This document shows positions 8,121 through 17,710 of a stretch of 64,000 nt of DNA, piece by piece (position 1 is the stretch's first letter; every line of letters begins with the position of its first letter). A program made the position numbers and the translations under genes. Origin of the DNA: Mycobacteroides chelonae. Its GTDB lineage: Bacteria > Actinomycetota > Actinomycetes > Mycobacteriales > Mycobacteriaceae. The stretch spans positions 576,889 to 640,888 of the forward strand of contig JACHLF010000001.1 in NCBI GenBank assembly GCA_014204435.1, in the 5' to 3' direction. A model generated the notes under the pieces. It saw only the letters and a program-made list of their open reading frames with translations. It had not been told where the DNA came from and ran no database searches.

Positions 8121-9383
8121 ATGAATTTCGAACTACCCGCCGAGCTTGTCGACTATCTGGCCGCGCTCGATGATTTCATCGAGCGTGAGATCGTTCCGCT
8201 CGAACAAGCCGATGACAACATCAGATTCTTCGATTACCGGCGAGAAGACGCCCGAACCGACTGGGACCGTGGCGGTCTGCCCAACGGAGAGTGGGAGGAG
8301 TTACTCGGGGAGGCGCGTCGGCGTGCCGATGCGGCGGGCCACCTTCGGTACCCGTTCCCCCGGGAGTTCGGCGGGCGGGACGGGTCAAATCTGGGCATGG
8401 CGGTCATCCGTGAGCACCTGGCGCGTCGCGGCCTCGGACTGCACTGCGACTTGCAGAACGAGCACGCCATCGTCGGCAACAACGTGGGACTGCTGCTCAT
8501 GCTGGAATACGGCTCGGCAGAGCAGAAGTCCGAGTGGGTGGAGGGACTGGCCGACGGAACCAAGTTTTTCGCGTTCGGTATCACCGAGCCGGAGCACGGC
8601 TCCGATGCGACCCATATGGAGACGCGGGCAGTGCGCGACGGCCACGGCTGGGTCATCAATGGCGAAAAGACCTGGAACACCGGTGTGCACATCGCCGATG
8701 CCGACCTGATCTTCGCGCGTACCTCCGGCAATCCCGGTGACGGTCGTGGCATCACCGCGTTCCTGGTGCCCGCGGACGCGTCCGGATTCAGGGTCGAGGA
8801 GTACCTGTGGACCTTCAACATGCCGACCGACCACGCCCACATATCGTTGACCGACGTGCGGGTGCCCGACTCGGCGATTTTCGGTGGCGAGGGCCGTGGC
8901 CTGGGGGTCGTGCAGCACTTCTTCAACGAGAACCGGATCAGACAGGCTGCCTCCAGCCTGGGTGCGGCACAGTTCTGCATCGACCGGTCTGTCGACTACG
9001 CCAAGGAGCGCAAACCCTTTGGAAAGCCGTTGGCATCTAACCAGGCGATCCAATTCCCACTCGTCGAGCTGCAGACACAGTGCGAGATGCTGCGCGCGCT
9101 GATTCACAAGACGGCCTGGTCCATGGACACCCATGGTCCCTTCTCGGTCTCCGAACAGGTGTCGATGTGCAACTACGTTGCCAACCGGTTGTGTTGTGAG
9201 GCCGCGGACCGTGCCATGCAGGTTCACGGTGGGATGGGATATTCGCGCCACATGCCGTTCGAGCACATCTACCGCCACCATCGGCGTTACCGAATCACCG
9301 AGGGCGCCGAGGAGATCCAGATGCGTAGGGTGGCCGGGTACATGTTCGGCTTCATGAGTCAGAAGGCACCCAAGGGGGTCTAG
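8121..9383 (+). CDS. Acyl-CoA dehydrogenase, kinase-associated (LvaC/ACAD11-like)
   Basis: 420 aa. ATG at 8121 is preceded by GGAAGGAA and gives the family's usual N-terminus; the frame upstream overlaps the kinase gene. The FAD-binding segments are clear: FAFGITEPEHGSDATHMET, INGEKTWNTG, then RQAASSLGAAQFCIDRSVDYAKERKPFGKPLASNQAIQ in the C-terminal helical domain, VHGGMGYSRHMPFEHIYRHHRRYRITEG near the end. It resembles the ACAD10/11 type that works with an APH-like kinase. The kinase would phosphorylate a 4-hydroxyacyl-CoA and the flavoenzyme would help convert it to a 3-hydroxy or enoyl product. The stop overlaps the next start (TAGTG). Confidence 0.88.
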   Translation: MNFELPAELVDYLAALDDFIEREIVPLEQADDNIRFFDYRREDARTDWDRGGLPNGEWEELLGEARRRADAAGHLRYPFPREFGGRDGSNLGMAVIREHLARRGLGLHCDLQNEHAIVGNNVGLLLMLEYGSAEQKSEWVEGLADGTKFFAFGITEPEHGSDATHMETRAVRDGHGWVINGEKTWNTGVHIADADLIFARTSGNPGDGRGITAFLVPADASGFRVEEYLWTFNMPTDHAHISLTDVRVPDSAIFGGEGRGLGVVQHFFNENRIRQAASSLGAAQFCIDRSVDYAKERKPFGKPLASNQAIQFPLVELQTQCEMLRALIHKTAWSMDTHGPFSVSEQVSMCNYVANRLCCEAADRAMQVHGGMGYSRHMPFEHIYRHHRRYRITEGAEEIQMRRVAGYMFGFMSQKAPKGV

Positions 9384-9898
9384 TGGTAGAGGCGCCTCCA
9401 CCGCTGGTTGTCGTGGTCATGGGCGTTGCTGGAGTGGGAAAGACCACAGTGGCGCGCCTGCTCGCGCAACGGCTGGGTGCGCCCTATGCCGAGGCCGACG
9501 ATTTCCATCCGGAGGCGAACATCGCCAAGATGTCGGCCGGTATCCCGCTGGACGACGCCGATCGTTGGCCGTGGCTGCGGCAGATCGCCGAATGGATGTC
9601 GGAGCGCGGACGCGAGGGGACCGGTGGGGTCATCACCTGTTCGGCGCTCAAACGAAGTTACCGCGACGTGCTGCGTGCGGGATGCCCGGACGCGTTCTTC
9701 CTGCATCTGTCCGGGGACAGGACGCTTGTCGGTGACCGAATGTCGCATCGTGCCGGACATTTCATGCCGACGTCGTTGTTGGAATCGCAGTTCGAGATTC
9801 TCGAGCCACTGGGATCCGACGAGAATGGCGTGGTGTTGGACGTGGGCTCCGGACCGGATGAACTGGTAGCAGAGGCGTTGAAGCAGCTCGGCGCATGA
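9383..9898 (+). CDS. gntK: Gluconokinase
   Basis: 171 aa P-loop kinase: MGVAGVGKTTVARLLA (Walker A near residues 13-21), then YAEADDFHPEANIAKMSAGIPLDDADRWPWL, the gluconokinase signature for substrate binding, and CSALKRSYRDVLR. It phosphorylates D-gluconate to 6-phosphogluconate with ATP in the cytosol. The GTG start overlaps the stop of the acyl-CoA dehydrogenase by 1 nt, and its own stop overlaps the gluconate permease start, so the transport-phosphorylation pair sits at the end of one five-gene transcription unit. Length is typical of GntK. Confidence 0.93.
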   Translation: MVEAPPPLVVVVMGVAGVGKTTVARLLAQRLGAPYAEADDFHPEANIAKMSAGIPLDDADRWPWLRQIAEWMSERGREGTGGVITCSALKRSYRDVLRAGCPDAFFLHLSGDRTLVGDRMSHRAGHFMPTSLLESQFEILEPLGSDENGVVLDVGSGPDELVAEALKQLGA

Positions 9899-11283
9899 AC
9901 GCCGGCCTACTCCTGCTGGCCGAACCGGCGAAGATCCCGCACACCACAAGCGATGTCCGGTTACTTACCGCTATGGTGTTGAGCATCGGGGTGATCATTC
10001 TGCTGATCACCCGGCTCAAGATGCATCCGTTCCTGGCGCTGTTGTTGGGTTCGGGCACGCTCGCCGCCGTCGCTGCCGTGCCGTTCGACAAACTGCTGGG
10101 ATCCTTTGTGACAGGGTTCGGCTCGACCATCGCCGGTGTGGGACTGCTCATCGGTTTAGGGGCGATGCTCGGCCGCCTGCTGGCCGATTCCGGCGGGGCG
10201 AACATCGTGGCCGACGCCGTGCTCCGGAGGTCCAGTCCGCGCATGCTGCCCTGGGCAGTGGCATTGATCGCGGCGGTGCTGGGTCTACCCCTATTCTTCG
10301 AAGTGGGTGTGGTGCTGCTGATTCCGATCGTGCTGTTGGTGGCACGTCGGGGAAATGTGCCGCTGCTGCGGGTGGGAATCCCGGCGCTGGCGGGCCTGTC
10401 CGTATTACACGGACTGGTGCCGCCGCATCCGGGTCCGCTGGTGGCGGTGGACGCGCTGAGAGCGGACTTGGGTGTCACCCTGGCGTTCGGTCTCGTGGCC
10501 GCGGTGCCCACCTTGATCGTCGCGGGGCCGCTCTACGCGCGAGTGGCGGAACGCTGGGTGGGGCCGTTGCGCATCCCGACCGCGACGGCGCCCGAGGTTG
10601 AGCGCAAAGGACCCGCTCCCAGCGTCGTCGCCGTGCTGACGACGATCTTGCTACCGGTGACACTGATGCTGGCGAAGGCGCTTTCGGATGTGGTGATAGA
10701 CAATCCGAAATCCTTGGTGCAGAGGATTTTCGACACCGTCGGTACTCCGCTGGTGGCTCTGCTGGCGGCGACTCTGGTAGCGATGGTGACGCTGGGTAGG
10801 GCTTCGGGGCTTGACCGCACGGGTGTCTCGGGAATCATCGAGAAGTCTCTCGGGCCCATCGCGGGCATCGTCTTCATCGTGGGTGCCGGAGGCGGATTCA
10901 AGCAGACCCTCATCGATGTGGGGGTCGGGGACGCCGTGAGCACGTGGTCGGAGAAATGGCATATCCCCGCGCTGGTGCTCGGCTGGCTCATTGCCGTGCT
11001 CATTCGACTCGCCACCGGGTCGGCCACGGTCGCCACCATTACCGCTGCCGGCATTGTCTCCCCGCTCGCGGCGGACATGTCGACCACACACGTGGCGCTG
11101 CTGGTGCTCGCGATAGGTGCCGGGTCGCTCTTCTTCTCCCACGTGAACGACGCCGGATTCTGGCTGGTGAAGGAGTATTTCGGTATGACCGTAGGCCAGA
11201 CCCTCAAGTCCTGGTCGGTGATGGAAACCGTGATTTCCGTCGTGGGATTCGCGATGGTTCTGCTGCTGAGTGCCTTCGTCTAA
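9895..11283 (+). CDS. gntP: Gluconate:H+ symporter, GntP family
   Basis: 462 aa integral membrane protein with about 12 hydrophobic segments. GntP-family landmarks include LGSGTLAAVAAVPFDKLLGSFVTGFGSTIAGVGLLIGLGAMLGRLLADSGGA, HGLVPPHPGPLVA, and near the C-terminus RLATGSATVATITAAGIVSP and SLFFSHVNDAGFWLVKEYFGM. It imports gluconate or related sugar acids using the proton gradient, feeding the adjacent gluconokinase (4-nt ATGA overlap). An A+T-poor region with decayed genes on the opposite strand follows directly. The permease is intact. Confidence 0.93.
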   Translation: MNAGLLLLAEPAKIPHTTSDVRLLTAMVLSIGVIILLITRLKMHPFLALLLGSGTLAAVAAVPFDKLLGSFVTGFGSTIAGVGLLIGLGAMLGRLLADSGGANIVADAVLRRSSPRMLPWAVALIAAVLGLPLFFEVGVVLLIPIVLLVARRGNVPLLRVGIPALAGLSVLHGLVPPHPGPLVAVDALRADLGVTLAFGLVAAVPTLIVAGPLYARVAERWVGPLRIPTATAPEVERKGPAPSVVAVLTTILLPVTLMLAKALSDVVIDNPKSLVQRIFDTVGTPLVALLAATLVAMVTLGRASGLDRTGVSGIIEKSLGPIAGIVFIVGAGGGFKQTLIDVGVGDAVSTWSEKWHIPALVLGWLIAVLIRLATGSATVATITAAGIVSPLAADMSTTHVALLVLAIGAGSLFFSHVNDAGFWLVKEYFGMTVGQTLKSWSVMETVISVVGFAMVLLLSAFV

Positions 11284-11942
11284 CTCTTTGTCGCGCTGAT
11301 GAATTGCGATAGGCCGCGGACTTCTTGTTCGATGTCGTGAAACCCTGTGCCGCGTAGTGCCGACGTGATATCTGACCGGCCGAATCCGTGGAGCCCGCTG
11401 AGGGCCGCGAGCCTGACGGATATCGAGCGCACCGGTGCGGGGCCACGGGTGCAGCTGGTCATCACCGCGATGCGGCCGCCGGGGGCCAGCACCCGAATCA
11501 GCTCGTCGAGAACCTTGAAGGGTTCGGGCACCAAATACAGTGCGGCAAAACAGCACACCGCATCGAAGCTGCCGTCATCGAACGGCAGCGTCCGGGCATC
11601 CGCGCGGAGGTAGGCGACGCCGTCGGCGACATTGGTCCGGAGAGGCCCGGCGCAGCATGGGTTCGGAGAAATCGAGTCCGACCGCAAGGGCGTCCGGATT
11701 CAATTGCTGTCCCGGGTATGTGGTGAAGTTTCCGGGCCGCATGCGACATCCAGGAGCCGCCACGGCCCTTCGTAGACCGCGGCAAGCAGCGGATTGTTCA
11801 TGGCGCGCTGGGCGCTGGGCTGGGGTTGATCCGATGGCGGTGGCAACAGATCGAGGTACCCGACCGCGGGATGCGCGCCACCACTGAGTGCTTCGGGACG
11901 GATGATCTCGCGGAGCCGATCCAATGCCGCCGCGGTCATCAT
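11280..11942 (-). pseudogene. Decayed class I SAM-dependent methyltransferase
   Basis: Reading right to left: an ATG at 11942 begins MMTAAALDRLREIIRPEAL...SAQRAMNNPLLAAVYEG. The homology then jumps to PWRLLDVACGP (motif I), indicating an internal deletion. A one-base loss near 11737 shifts the frame into NFTTYPGQQL...GLDFSEPMLRRA, and a second shift near 11632 leads to NVADGVAYLRADARTLPFDDGSFDAV and ELIRVLAPGGRIAVMT up to 11280. All the usual motifs of a ubiE/phospholipid-type methyltransferase are therefore present but spread over three frames. The start overlaps the stop of the dienelactone hydrolase remnant, so the two were once a coupled pair. Confidence 0.88.
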
Positions 11943-12144
11943 GTGGCTTCCCGGACGCGGTCGTCGTCGCGAAGGTGTTCGGCGAAGGAGGCGTAGACCC
12001 TTGCCATGCATGGGTTTCGGCCTCGGGGGAGTGCCCGAATCCGGCGATCCGCATCAGCGGCTGCACCGGCAGCTGATTGGCGAAGCTGTGCCCCGCGTCG
12101 TAGGTCTTGATGTCGTGCTCGACTTCATGGGCGTCCAGCGCCAG
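11939..12144 (-). pseudogene. C-terminal remnant of a dienelactone hydrolase
   Basis: The minus strand encodes LDAHEVEHDIKTYDAGHSFAN followed by LMRIAGFGHSPEAETHAW, the C-terminal third of the dienelactone hydrolase family including the catalytic His of the GHSF motif. A one-base shift near 12004 breaks the frame; the next frame continues VYASFAEHLRDDDRVREAT to a stop that overlaps the methyltransferase start. The N-terminal two-thirds, including the nucleophile Cys and the Asp, are missing. The right junction is near 12144, where an unrelated plus-strand fragment begins. Confidence 0.8.
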
Positions 12145-12258
12145 ACCGGTCATCCGGCGGTGCGTGCCGCGATGCTGCGCAGTGCGCTGGCACTGGTGGG
12201 TACGCCGCAGGACTGGCGTGACGTTGCCGAGCGTCTCGAACTGTTCGACGAGGGCTAG
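12144..12258 (+). pseudogene. C-terminal fragment of an unidentified gene
   Basis: The plus-strand frame encodes GHPAVRAAMLRSALALVGTPQDWRDVAERLELFDEG and stops at TAG 12256-12258. That stop interlocks with the stop of the convergent Maf-fusion gene through a shared CTAG. The sequence looks like the helical C-terminus of a real protein, but upstream it runs into DNA antisense to the dienelactone hydrolase remnant. Family not recognised. Confidence 0.35.
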
Positions 12259-14000
12259 ATGCTCAGGTACTGCGGCGCCAACACAATGGAGTACAGGATT
12301 GTCCGGTAGGCGCGAGTCGGATCGGTAACCCATTGGCTCACCAGGAAATACAGCGTTTGGGTGCCGTCGCTGTTCATGGTGATGTTGACAACCTGCGGTC
12401 CGTACGGTTGCAGCAGCTTGTGTGGGTCGCGGGAGATGAACGGATCATCCGGCCGCGGATCGGATGGATCGTTGCGGATGAGGACGGTCATGGGCTCGCT
12501 GACCAGTTCCTGTGGAGTCCGGAAGAGCTTGAGACCGATGTGCGCATCGCCGGAACCGTTCGCATCGAGCAGTCCGAAACCGCCTGCGGGCAGGGCGAAC
12601 AACTGGTTCTCGCGATCGCCGCCACCCTTGATCTCTCCGATCGTCTCCCACGCCGACGAGTCCAGGAATGCCGGATCGTCGATCGGAGGGGTGAGCCACG
12701 CGAAACGTGTTGCCCAGGAGTCGGTTCCGACGTTTCCCGCTACCAACATCCGGCGTCCCGGCGCGGCAACCCCACTCGGTTGGGAGATTCCGGCTATGAC
12801 TCCCATCGGTCGGTAGGACGACTTGCCCGGCTCACTGACGTCATACACGGTCGTATCGGCAGACACGAAGGTGCTGCACCCGGGCGAGGGAATGCAGGAG
12901 GCGAACAACAGTGACCGGTGGGCCAACTCCGCCGACCCGGTGGGCAGCAGCCGGGCGCCGTCCGGTGCGTCCGTCGGCAGCACAAGGGGTTTGGAACGCC
13001 CGCCCAGCGCAATCGACGGGCTCGCGGGATCGACGGGTATCAACTGAATGCCGTCGCCGGTGTTGAGGTAGTCGCCGGTCCACAGACAGGCACCACGGTT
13101 GGTGTGCACACCGAGGTCGAAGGAATCATTGCGGCAGGCGGTTTGGAAGCTGGCATTGACCGACGCCATGTGCGGAATCGGGTTGCCCTGAGCGTCCTTG
13201 AACTCCTGCTGCTGAGTGGGCCCGACCATCACCAGGGAGTCGACCAGTGCCACCATGCGTGGCGGCAGCAAGGCCGGGGTGGGTGTGTCCGGATGGAACG
13301 GCTTTGATGGCGTGTGCTTTTCATGGCGAACCCACAGCGACGAGGCAGGTGCGCCGAGCTTGTCCAGCAGCCGACCGATCAGCGGCACGCTGACCCCGAT
13401 CACGTTCGAAGGATCTCCGTCGATGCCGTCGACGAACCAGCTTCCCAGGCCGTCGAGCGTGAATGCCCCGGCCACCTGGAGCGGCTCGCCCGTGGCCAGG
13501 TACGCCTCGAGATCCTGGGCCGAAGGCGAACCGAAACGCACAGTGGTCGAGCGTGTTTCACTTACGCGCGCGACAGGTTTGCCGCCGATAACCCGTACCA
13601 GGCAGTGTCCGGTGAGCAGCTCGGCTGAGCGTCCGGCCATCAGGGCCCAGCGGCGCCGCGCCTCCTCGACGGTTCCCGGCTTGCCTTGCAACGAGCCGTC
13701 GAGCAGGAGCATCGAATCGCAACCCAGCACTACCGCATCGGCAGCCACCTCACCGGCCAGGGTCGTGGCGACGTCAAAGGCCTTGGCGCAGGCCAGCACC
13801 TCTACGGCACGTGCCGGGGCGGTACCCGAGGGCTGCGTCGCCATGACGAGATGTTCATCGACATGCGACACGATGACGACCGGATTGAGACCGGCCTGCT
13901 CCAGGATCCGCTCGCGAGCCGGTGACGCGGAAGCCAGGACAAAAGCGGACGGACCGCTTGCGCGAAGACCAGGAGTCACGCGCGGAACTCTACTGTCCAC
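12255..14000 (-). CDS. maf: Maf-like nucleotide pyrophosphatase fused to a C-terminal domain of unknown function
   Basis: 581 aa from GTG 14000. Residues 20-225 are a complete Maf/Ham1-type domain: FVLASASPARERILEQAG, then VLGCDSMLLLDG, GKPGTVEEARRRW, an STTVRFG strand, YLATGEPLQVAGAFTLDGLGSWFVDGIDGDPSNVIGVSVP. Maf proteins hydrolyse non-canonical or methylated NTPs. Mycobacterial Maf normally ends near GAPASSLW (about 220 aa). Here the frame continues for about 360 residues of a beta-rich, Cys-containing sequence (CRNDSFDLGVHTNRGACLWTGDYLN and ATRFAWLTPP are landmarks) resembling an extracytoplasmic domain, but with no signal peptide. Either a deletion fused two genes in frame or the fusion is native. 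Confidence 0.8.
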   Translation of the reverse strand: MDSRVPRVTPGLRASGPSAFVLASASPARERILEQAGLNPVVIVSHVDEHLVMATQPSGTAPARAVEVLACAKAFDVATTLAGEVAADAVVLGCDSMLLLDGSLQGKPGTVEEARRRWALMAGRSAELLTGHCLVRVIGGKPVARVSETRSTTVRFGSPSAQDLEAYLATGEPLQVAGAFTLDGLGSWFVDGIDGDPSNVIGVSVPLIGRLLDKLGAPASSLWVRHEKHTPSKPFHPDTPTPALLPPRMVALVDSLVMVGPTQQQEFKDAQGNPIPHMASVNASFQTACRNDSFDLGVHTNRGACLWTGDYLNTGDGIQLIPVDPASPSIALGGRSKPLVLPTDAPDGARLLPTGSAELAHRSLLFASCIPSPGCSTFVSADTTVYDVSEPGKSSYRPMGVIAGISQPSGVAAPGRRMLVAGNVGTDSWATRFAWLTPPIDDPAFLDSSAWETIGEIKGGGDRENQLFALPAGGFGLLDANGSGDAHIGLKLFRTPQELVSEPMTVLIRNDPSDPRPDDPFISRDPHKLLQPYGPQVVNITMNSDGTQTLYFLVSQWVTDPTRAYRTILYSIVLAPQYLSI

Positions 14001-14017
14001 CCGGTTCTATGCGACAG

Positions 14018-14337
14018 CTAGTAAGAACCCTGCGGGCGAGCCAGCTTGGCGCGCTCGAAGAGCGTTACCCGCTGCCAGCTCTGTGGGCTGTAGCGCAGCA
14101 TGTCGATCGGCTCGGCCCAGAGGTTGCGGGGCTTGAGGTCAGCGGTCTCGGACTTGGAGGCCAGCGCGCTGAGCGCTGTGACCAGCGCCGCGATCTCCTC
14201 GTCGTTCGGGTTGCCGCTGAGCACCTGCACGTCGGCCGCCTTGACCTTCCCGGAATCGCCTTCGGCGGTCACCGTCTCGGGATCGGACACGCCCACCGCG
14301 GTTGAGTCGTTCGCGTCATTCACGTCATTGACTCCGC

Positions 14338-14341
<4 letters not shown>
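14018..14341 (-). CDS. accE5: Acyl-CoA carboxylase epsilon subunit (AccE)
   Basis: 107 aa. The N-terminal 35 residues are an acidic Asn/Asp-rich disordered tail. The conserved epsilon helix then appears as [23 protein letters not shown], followed by a Trp-containing tail [20 protein letters not shown]. Epsilon subunits of actinobacterial acyl-CoA carboxylases bind the beta subunit and stimulate the AccA3-AccD5 complex. The GTG start overlaps the accD5 stop (GTGA), as expected for an obligate partner. It is shorter at the N-terminus than the M. tuberculosis protein, which carries repeats there. Confidence 0.9.
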
Positions 14342-15948
<1,607 letters not shown>

Positions 15949-16054
15949 GGGTCCCGATGCTATCGCGACCCACCCGGGAGAATGCGCATGGGCCTTAGAG
16001 AGTTCTCAGAAATTTTGTCGAATGATTCACATCGATCGCGGTAGATAGAAGGAG

Positions 16055-16183
16055 ATGGACAAACAGCCTGGACTGGACGCCGACCCGGTGTTCGCGGTCG
16101 TGTCCCATTTCGACCGGCTCGATGCCGCCGATACCGAGGCTGCGGTGCGCTCGGCGGCGCAGCTCACCGGATGCCCGGTTACT
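16055..16183 (+). pseudogene. N-terminal remnant of a PucR/CdaR-type regulator
   Basis: An ATG preceded by AGAAGGAG encodes MDKQPGLDADPVFAVVSHFD followed by RLDAADTEAAVRSAAQLTGCPV, which looks like the start of a PucR-family transcriptional regulator. Similarity stops abruptly at CPV near 16183 and the frame becomes low-complexity Arg/Ser. The rest of the regulator, including the helix-turn-helix, is gone. The good ribosome-binding site may still allow translation of a short product. Confidence 0.5.
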
Positions 16184-16350
16184 TCGGCGCGACCTTCTTC
16201 ACCTACGTCGGCAAGGCACTCGGATATCTGTTGGCCACCCCGGAGCGATCCGATGAGGCGGACAACCGGCTGGTGCGCGGATTCGGTACCGAGGCCTCAC
16301 CCGAGGATCAGGCCGAGCAACTTCCTGACAGCCCTAGGCTGGGTGCGTGA
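16171..16350 (+). pseudogene. 59-codon fragment coupled to birA
   Basis: A different frame from the regulator remnant encodes MPGYFGATFFTYVGKALGYL and then LATPERSDEADNRLVRGFGTEASPEDQAEQ. Its stop overlaps the birA GTG by 4 nt. Composition is that of a genuine protein C-terminus, and the overlap suggests it was the native upstream neighbour of birA whose 5' part was lost. Family not recognised. It may be translated as a short peptide that couples to birA. Confidence 0.4.
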
Positions 16351-17141
16351 CTTCGGACAGACTCACCCCTACCGACAGCCCCGGCGGACTATGGCGTCGC
16401 ATCGACGTCGTCGACGAAACCGGATCCACCAACGCCGATCTGGTGGCACGAGCATCGGCAGGGGAGGACATCGACGGCGTCGTGCTGCTCGCTGAGCACC
16501 AGAGCGCCGGACGCGGACGCCACGGCCGCAGCTGGGGCGCCCCGGCGCACACCCAACTGTCGATGTCGGTGGGCATCGGTGTGGGAGAGGTGCCTCCGGA
16601 CCGGTGGGGACTGGTACCGCTGTTGGCCGGGGTGGCGATCGTCGACGCCGTCGCCGAGGTCAGCGGAGTCCAGGCCGGACTCAAATGGCCGAATGACGTG
16701 CTGGTGAAGGGGCGCAAGCTTTGCGGGATCCTCGCCGAGGTCGCGACGCCCCAGTCGGCCATCGTGCTCGGGCTTGGGCTCAACGCCACCTTCACCGAAC
16801 ATGAGTTGCCCGACCCCAACGCAACGTCCCTGACGATCCTCGGCTGGGCCAACCCGGACCGCAACGCGCTGGCACGCGCGGTACTGCGAGAACTGAGCGG
16901 CCGCATCGAGCACTGGCGGAGCGCCCGGGGTGTCGACGGGAGACTGTTGGAGGACTACCGGCAGCGCAGTGTCACCCTGGGTTCGCGTGTTCGCGCGGAA
17001 CTCCCGGGCGAGCGCGAACTGATCGGCGTCGCGGTCGGGCTCGGTGATGACGGACAGCTGCGTATCGAGGATGCCGATGGCACCGTCACCGCCGTCACGG
17101 CCGGCGACATTACGCATCTGCGCCCGCTGACCGGGCAGTAA
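16347..17141 (+). CDS. birA: Biotin--[acetyl-CoA-carboxylase] ligase BirA
   Basis: 264 aa, no N-terminal DNA-binding domain, so a class I (non-repressor) biotin ligase. Motifs in order: DETGSTNADLVARA, the biotinyl-AMP loop AGRGRHGRSW, LKWPNDVLVKGRKLCGILAE, then a C-terminal SH3-like domain (RQRSVTLGSRVRAELPGERELIGVAVGL). It attaches biotin to the BCCP lysine of AccA3 and other biotin enzymes. Location next to the carboxylase genes fits. GTG start overlaps a short upstream fragment. The downstream PH-domain gene starts 11 nt after its stop. Confidence 0.95.
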   Translation: MTSDRLTPTDSPGGLWRRIDVVDETGSTNADLVARASAGEDIDGVVLLAEHQSAGRGRHGRSWGAPAHTQLSMSVGIGVGEVPPDRWGLVPLLAGVAIVDAVAEVSGVQAGLKWPNDVLVKGRKLCGILAEVATPQSAIVLGLGLNATFTEHELPDPNATSLTILGWANPDRNALARAVLRELSGRIEHWRSARGVDGRLLEDYRQRSVTLGSRVRAELPGERELIGVAVGLGDDGQLRIEDADGTVTAVTAGDITHLRPLTGQ

Positions 17142-17152
17142 AGTCGCTGCAC

Positions 17153-17710
17153 GTGGGGTATCCGGAAAACGTGCTCGCCGACGACGAGCAGGTGGTGTTG
17201 CATCGCCATCCACATTGGAAGCGGCTGATCGGGCCCGCGCTGGTGTTGATTCTGTCGACCGGTGCCGCCGCCTTCGTGGCCGCGATGGTCGACAACACGG
17301 ACTGGCAGCCCACCGCGAAGAACGTGGTGATGATCGCCATCGGTGTGGTCTGGCTGGTGCTGGTCGGTTGGCTGAGTGTGTGGCCGTTCCTGAACTGGTT
17401 GACCACGCACTTCGTCATCACCGACCGGCGGGTGATGTTCCGTCACGGATTGCTGAGCCGTTCGGGGATCGACATCCCGCTGGCACGGGTCAACAGTGTC
17501 GAGTTCCGGCATGGCCTGGTCGACAGGATTCTGCGCACCGGCACGCTGATCATCGAATCGGCGTCACAGGACCCGCTGGAATTTCATGAGATACCGCGCG
17601 TGGAATACGTCCACTCGCTGCTCTATCACGAGGTCTTCGACACCCTTGGTTCCGAAGAGGGCGACAGCCGCTCCACCGGCCGCGGCCGGGAACGGCCGCC
17701 CGCCACGTGA
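17153..17710 (+). CDS. PH-domain membrane protein (Rv3278c-type)
   Basis: 185 aa. Two transmembrane helices near residues 24-45 and 57-80 (LIGPALVLILSTGAAAFVAAMV and NVVMIAIGVVWLVLVGWLSVWPFL) precede a bacterial PH domain (HFVITDRRVMFRHGLLSRSGIDIPLARVNSVEFRHG...RILRTGTLIIESASQDPLEFHEIPRV). The domain faces the cytoplasm. Function unknown; it is a constant neighbour of birA in mycobacteria. The last 85 nt overlap the convergent GtrA-family gene. Confidence 0.87.
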   Translation: MGYPENVLADDEQVVLHRHPHWKRLIGPALVLILSTGAAAFVAAMVDNTDWQPTAKNVVMIAIGVVWLVLVGWLSVWPFLNWLTTHFVITDRRVMFRHGLLSRSGIDIPLARVNSVEFRHGLVDRILRTGTLIIESASQDPLEFHEIPRVEYVHSLLYHEVFDTLGSEEGDSRSTGRGRERPPAT

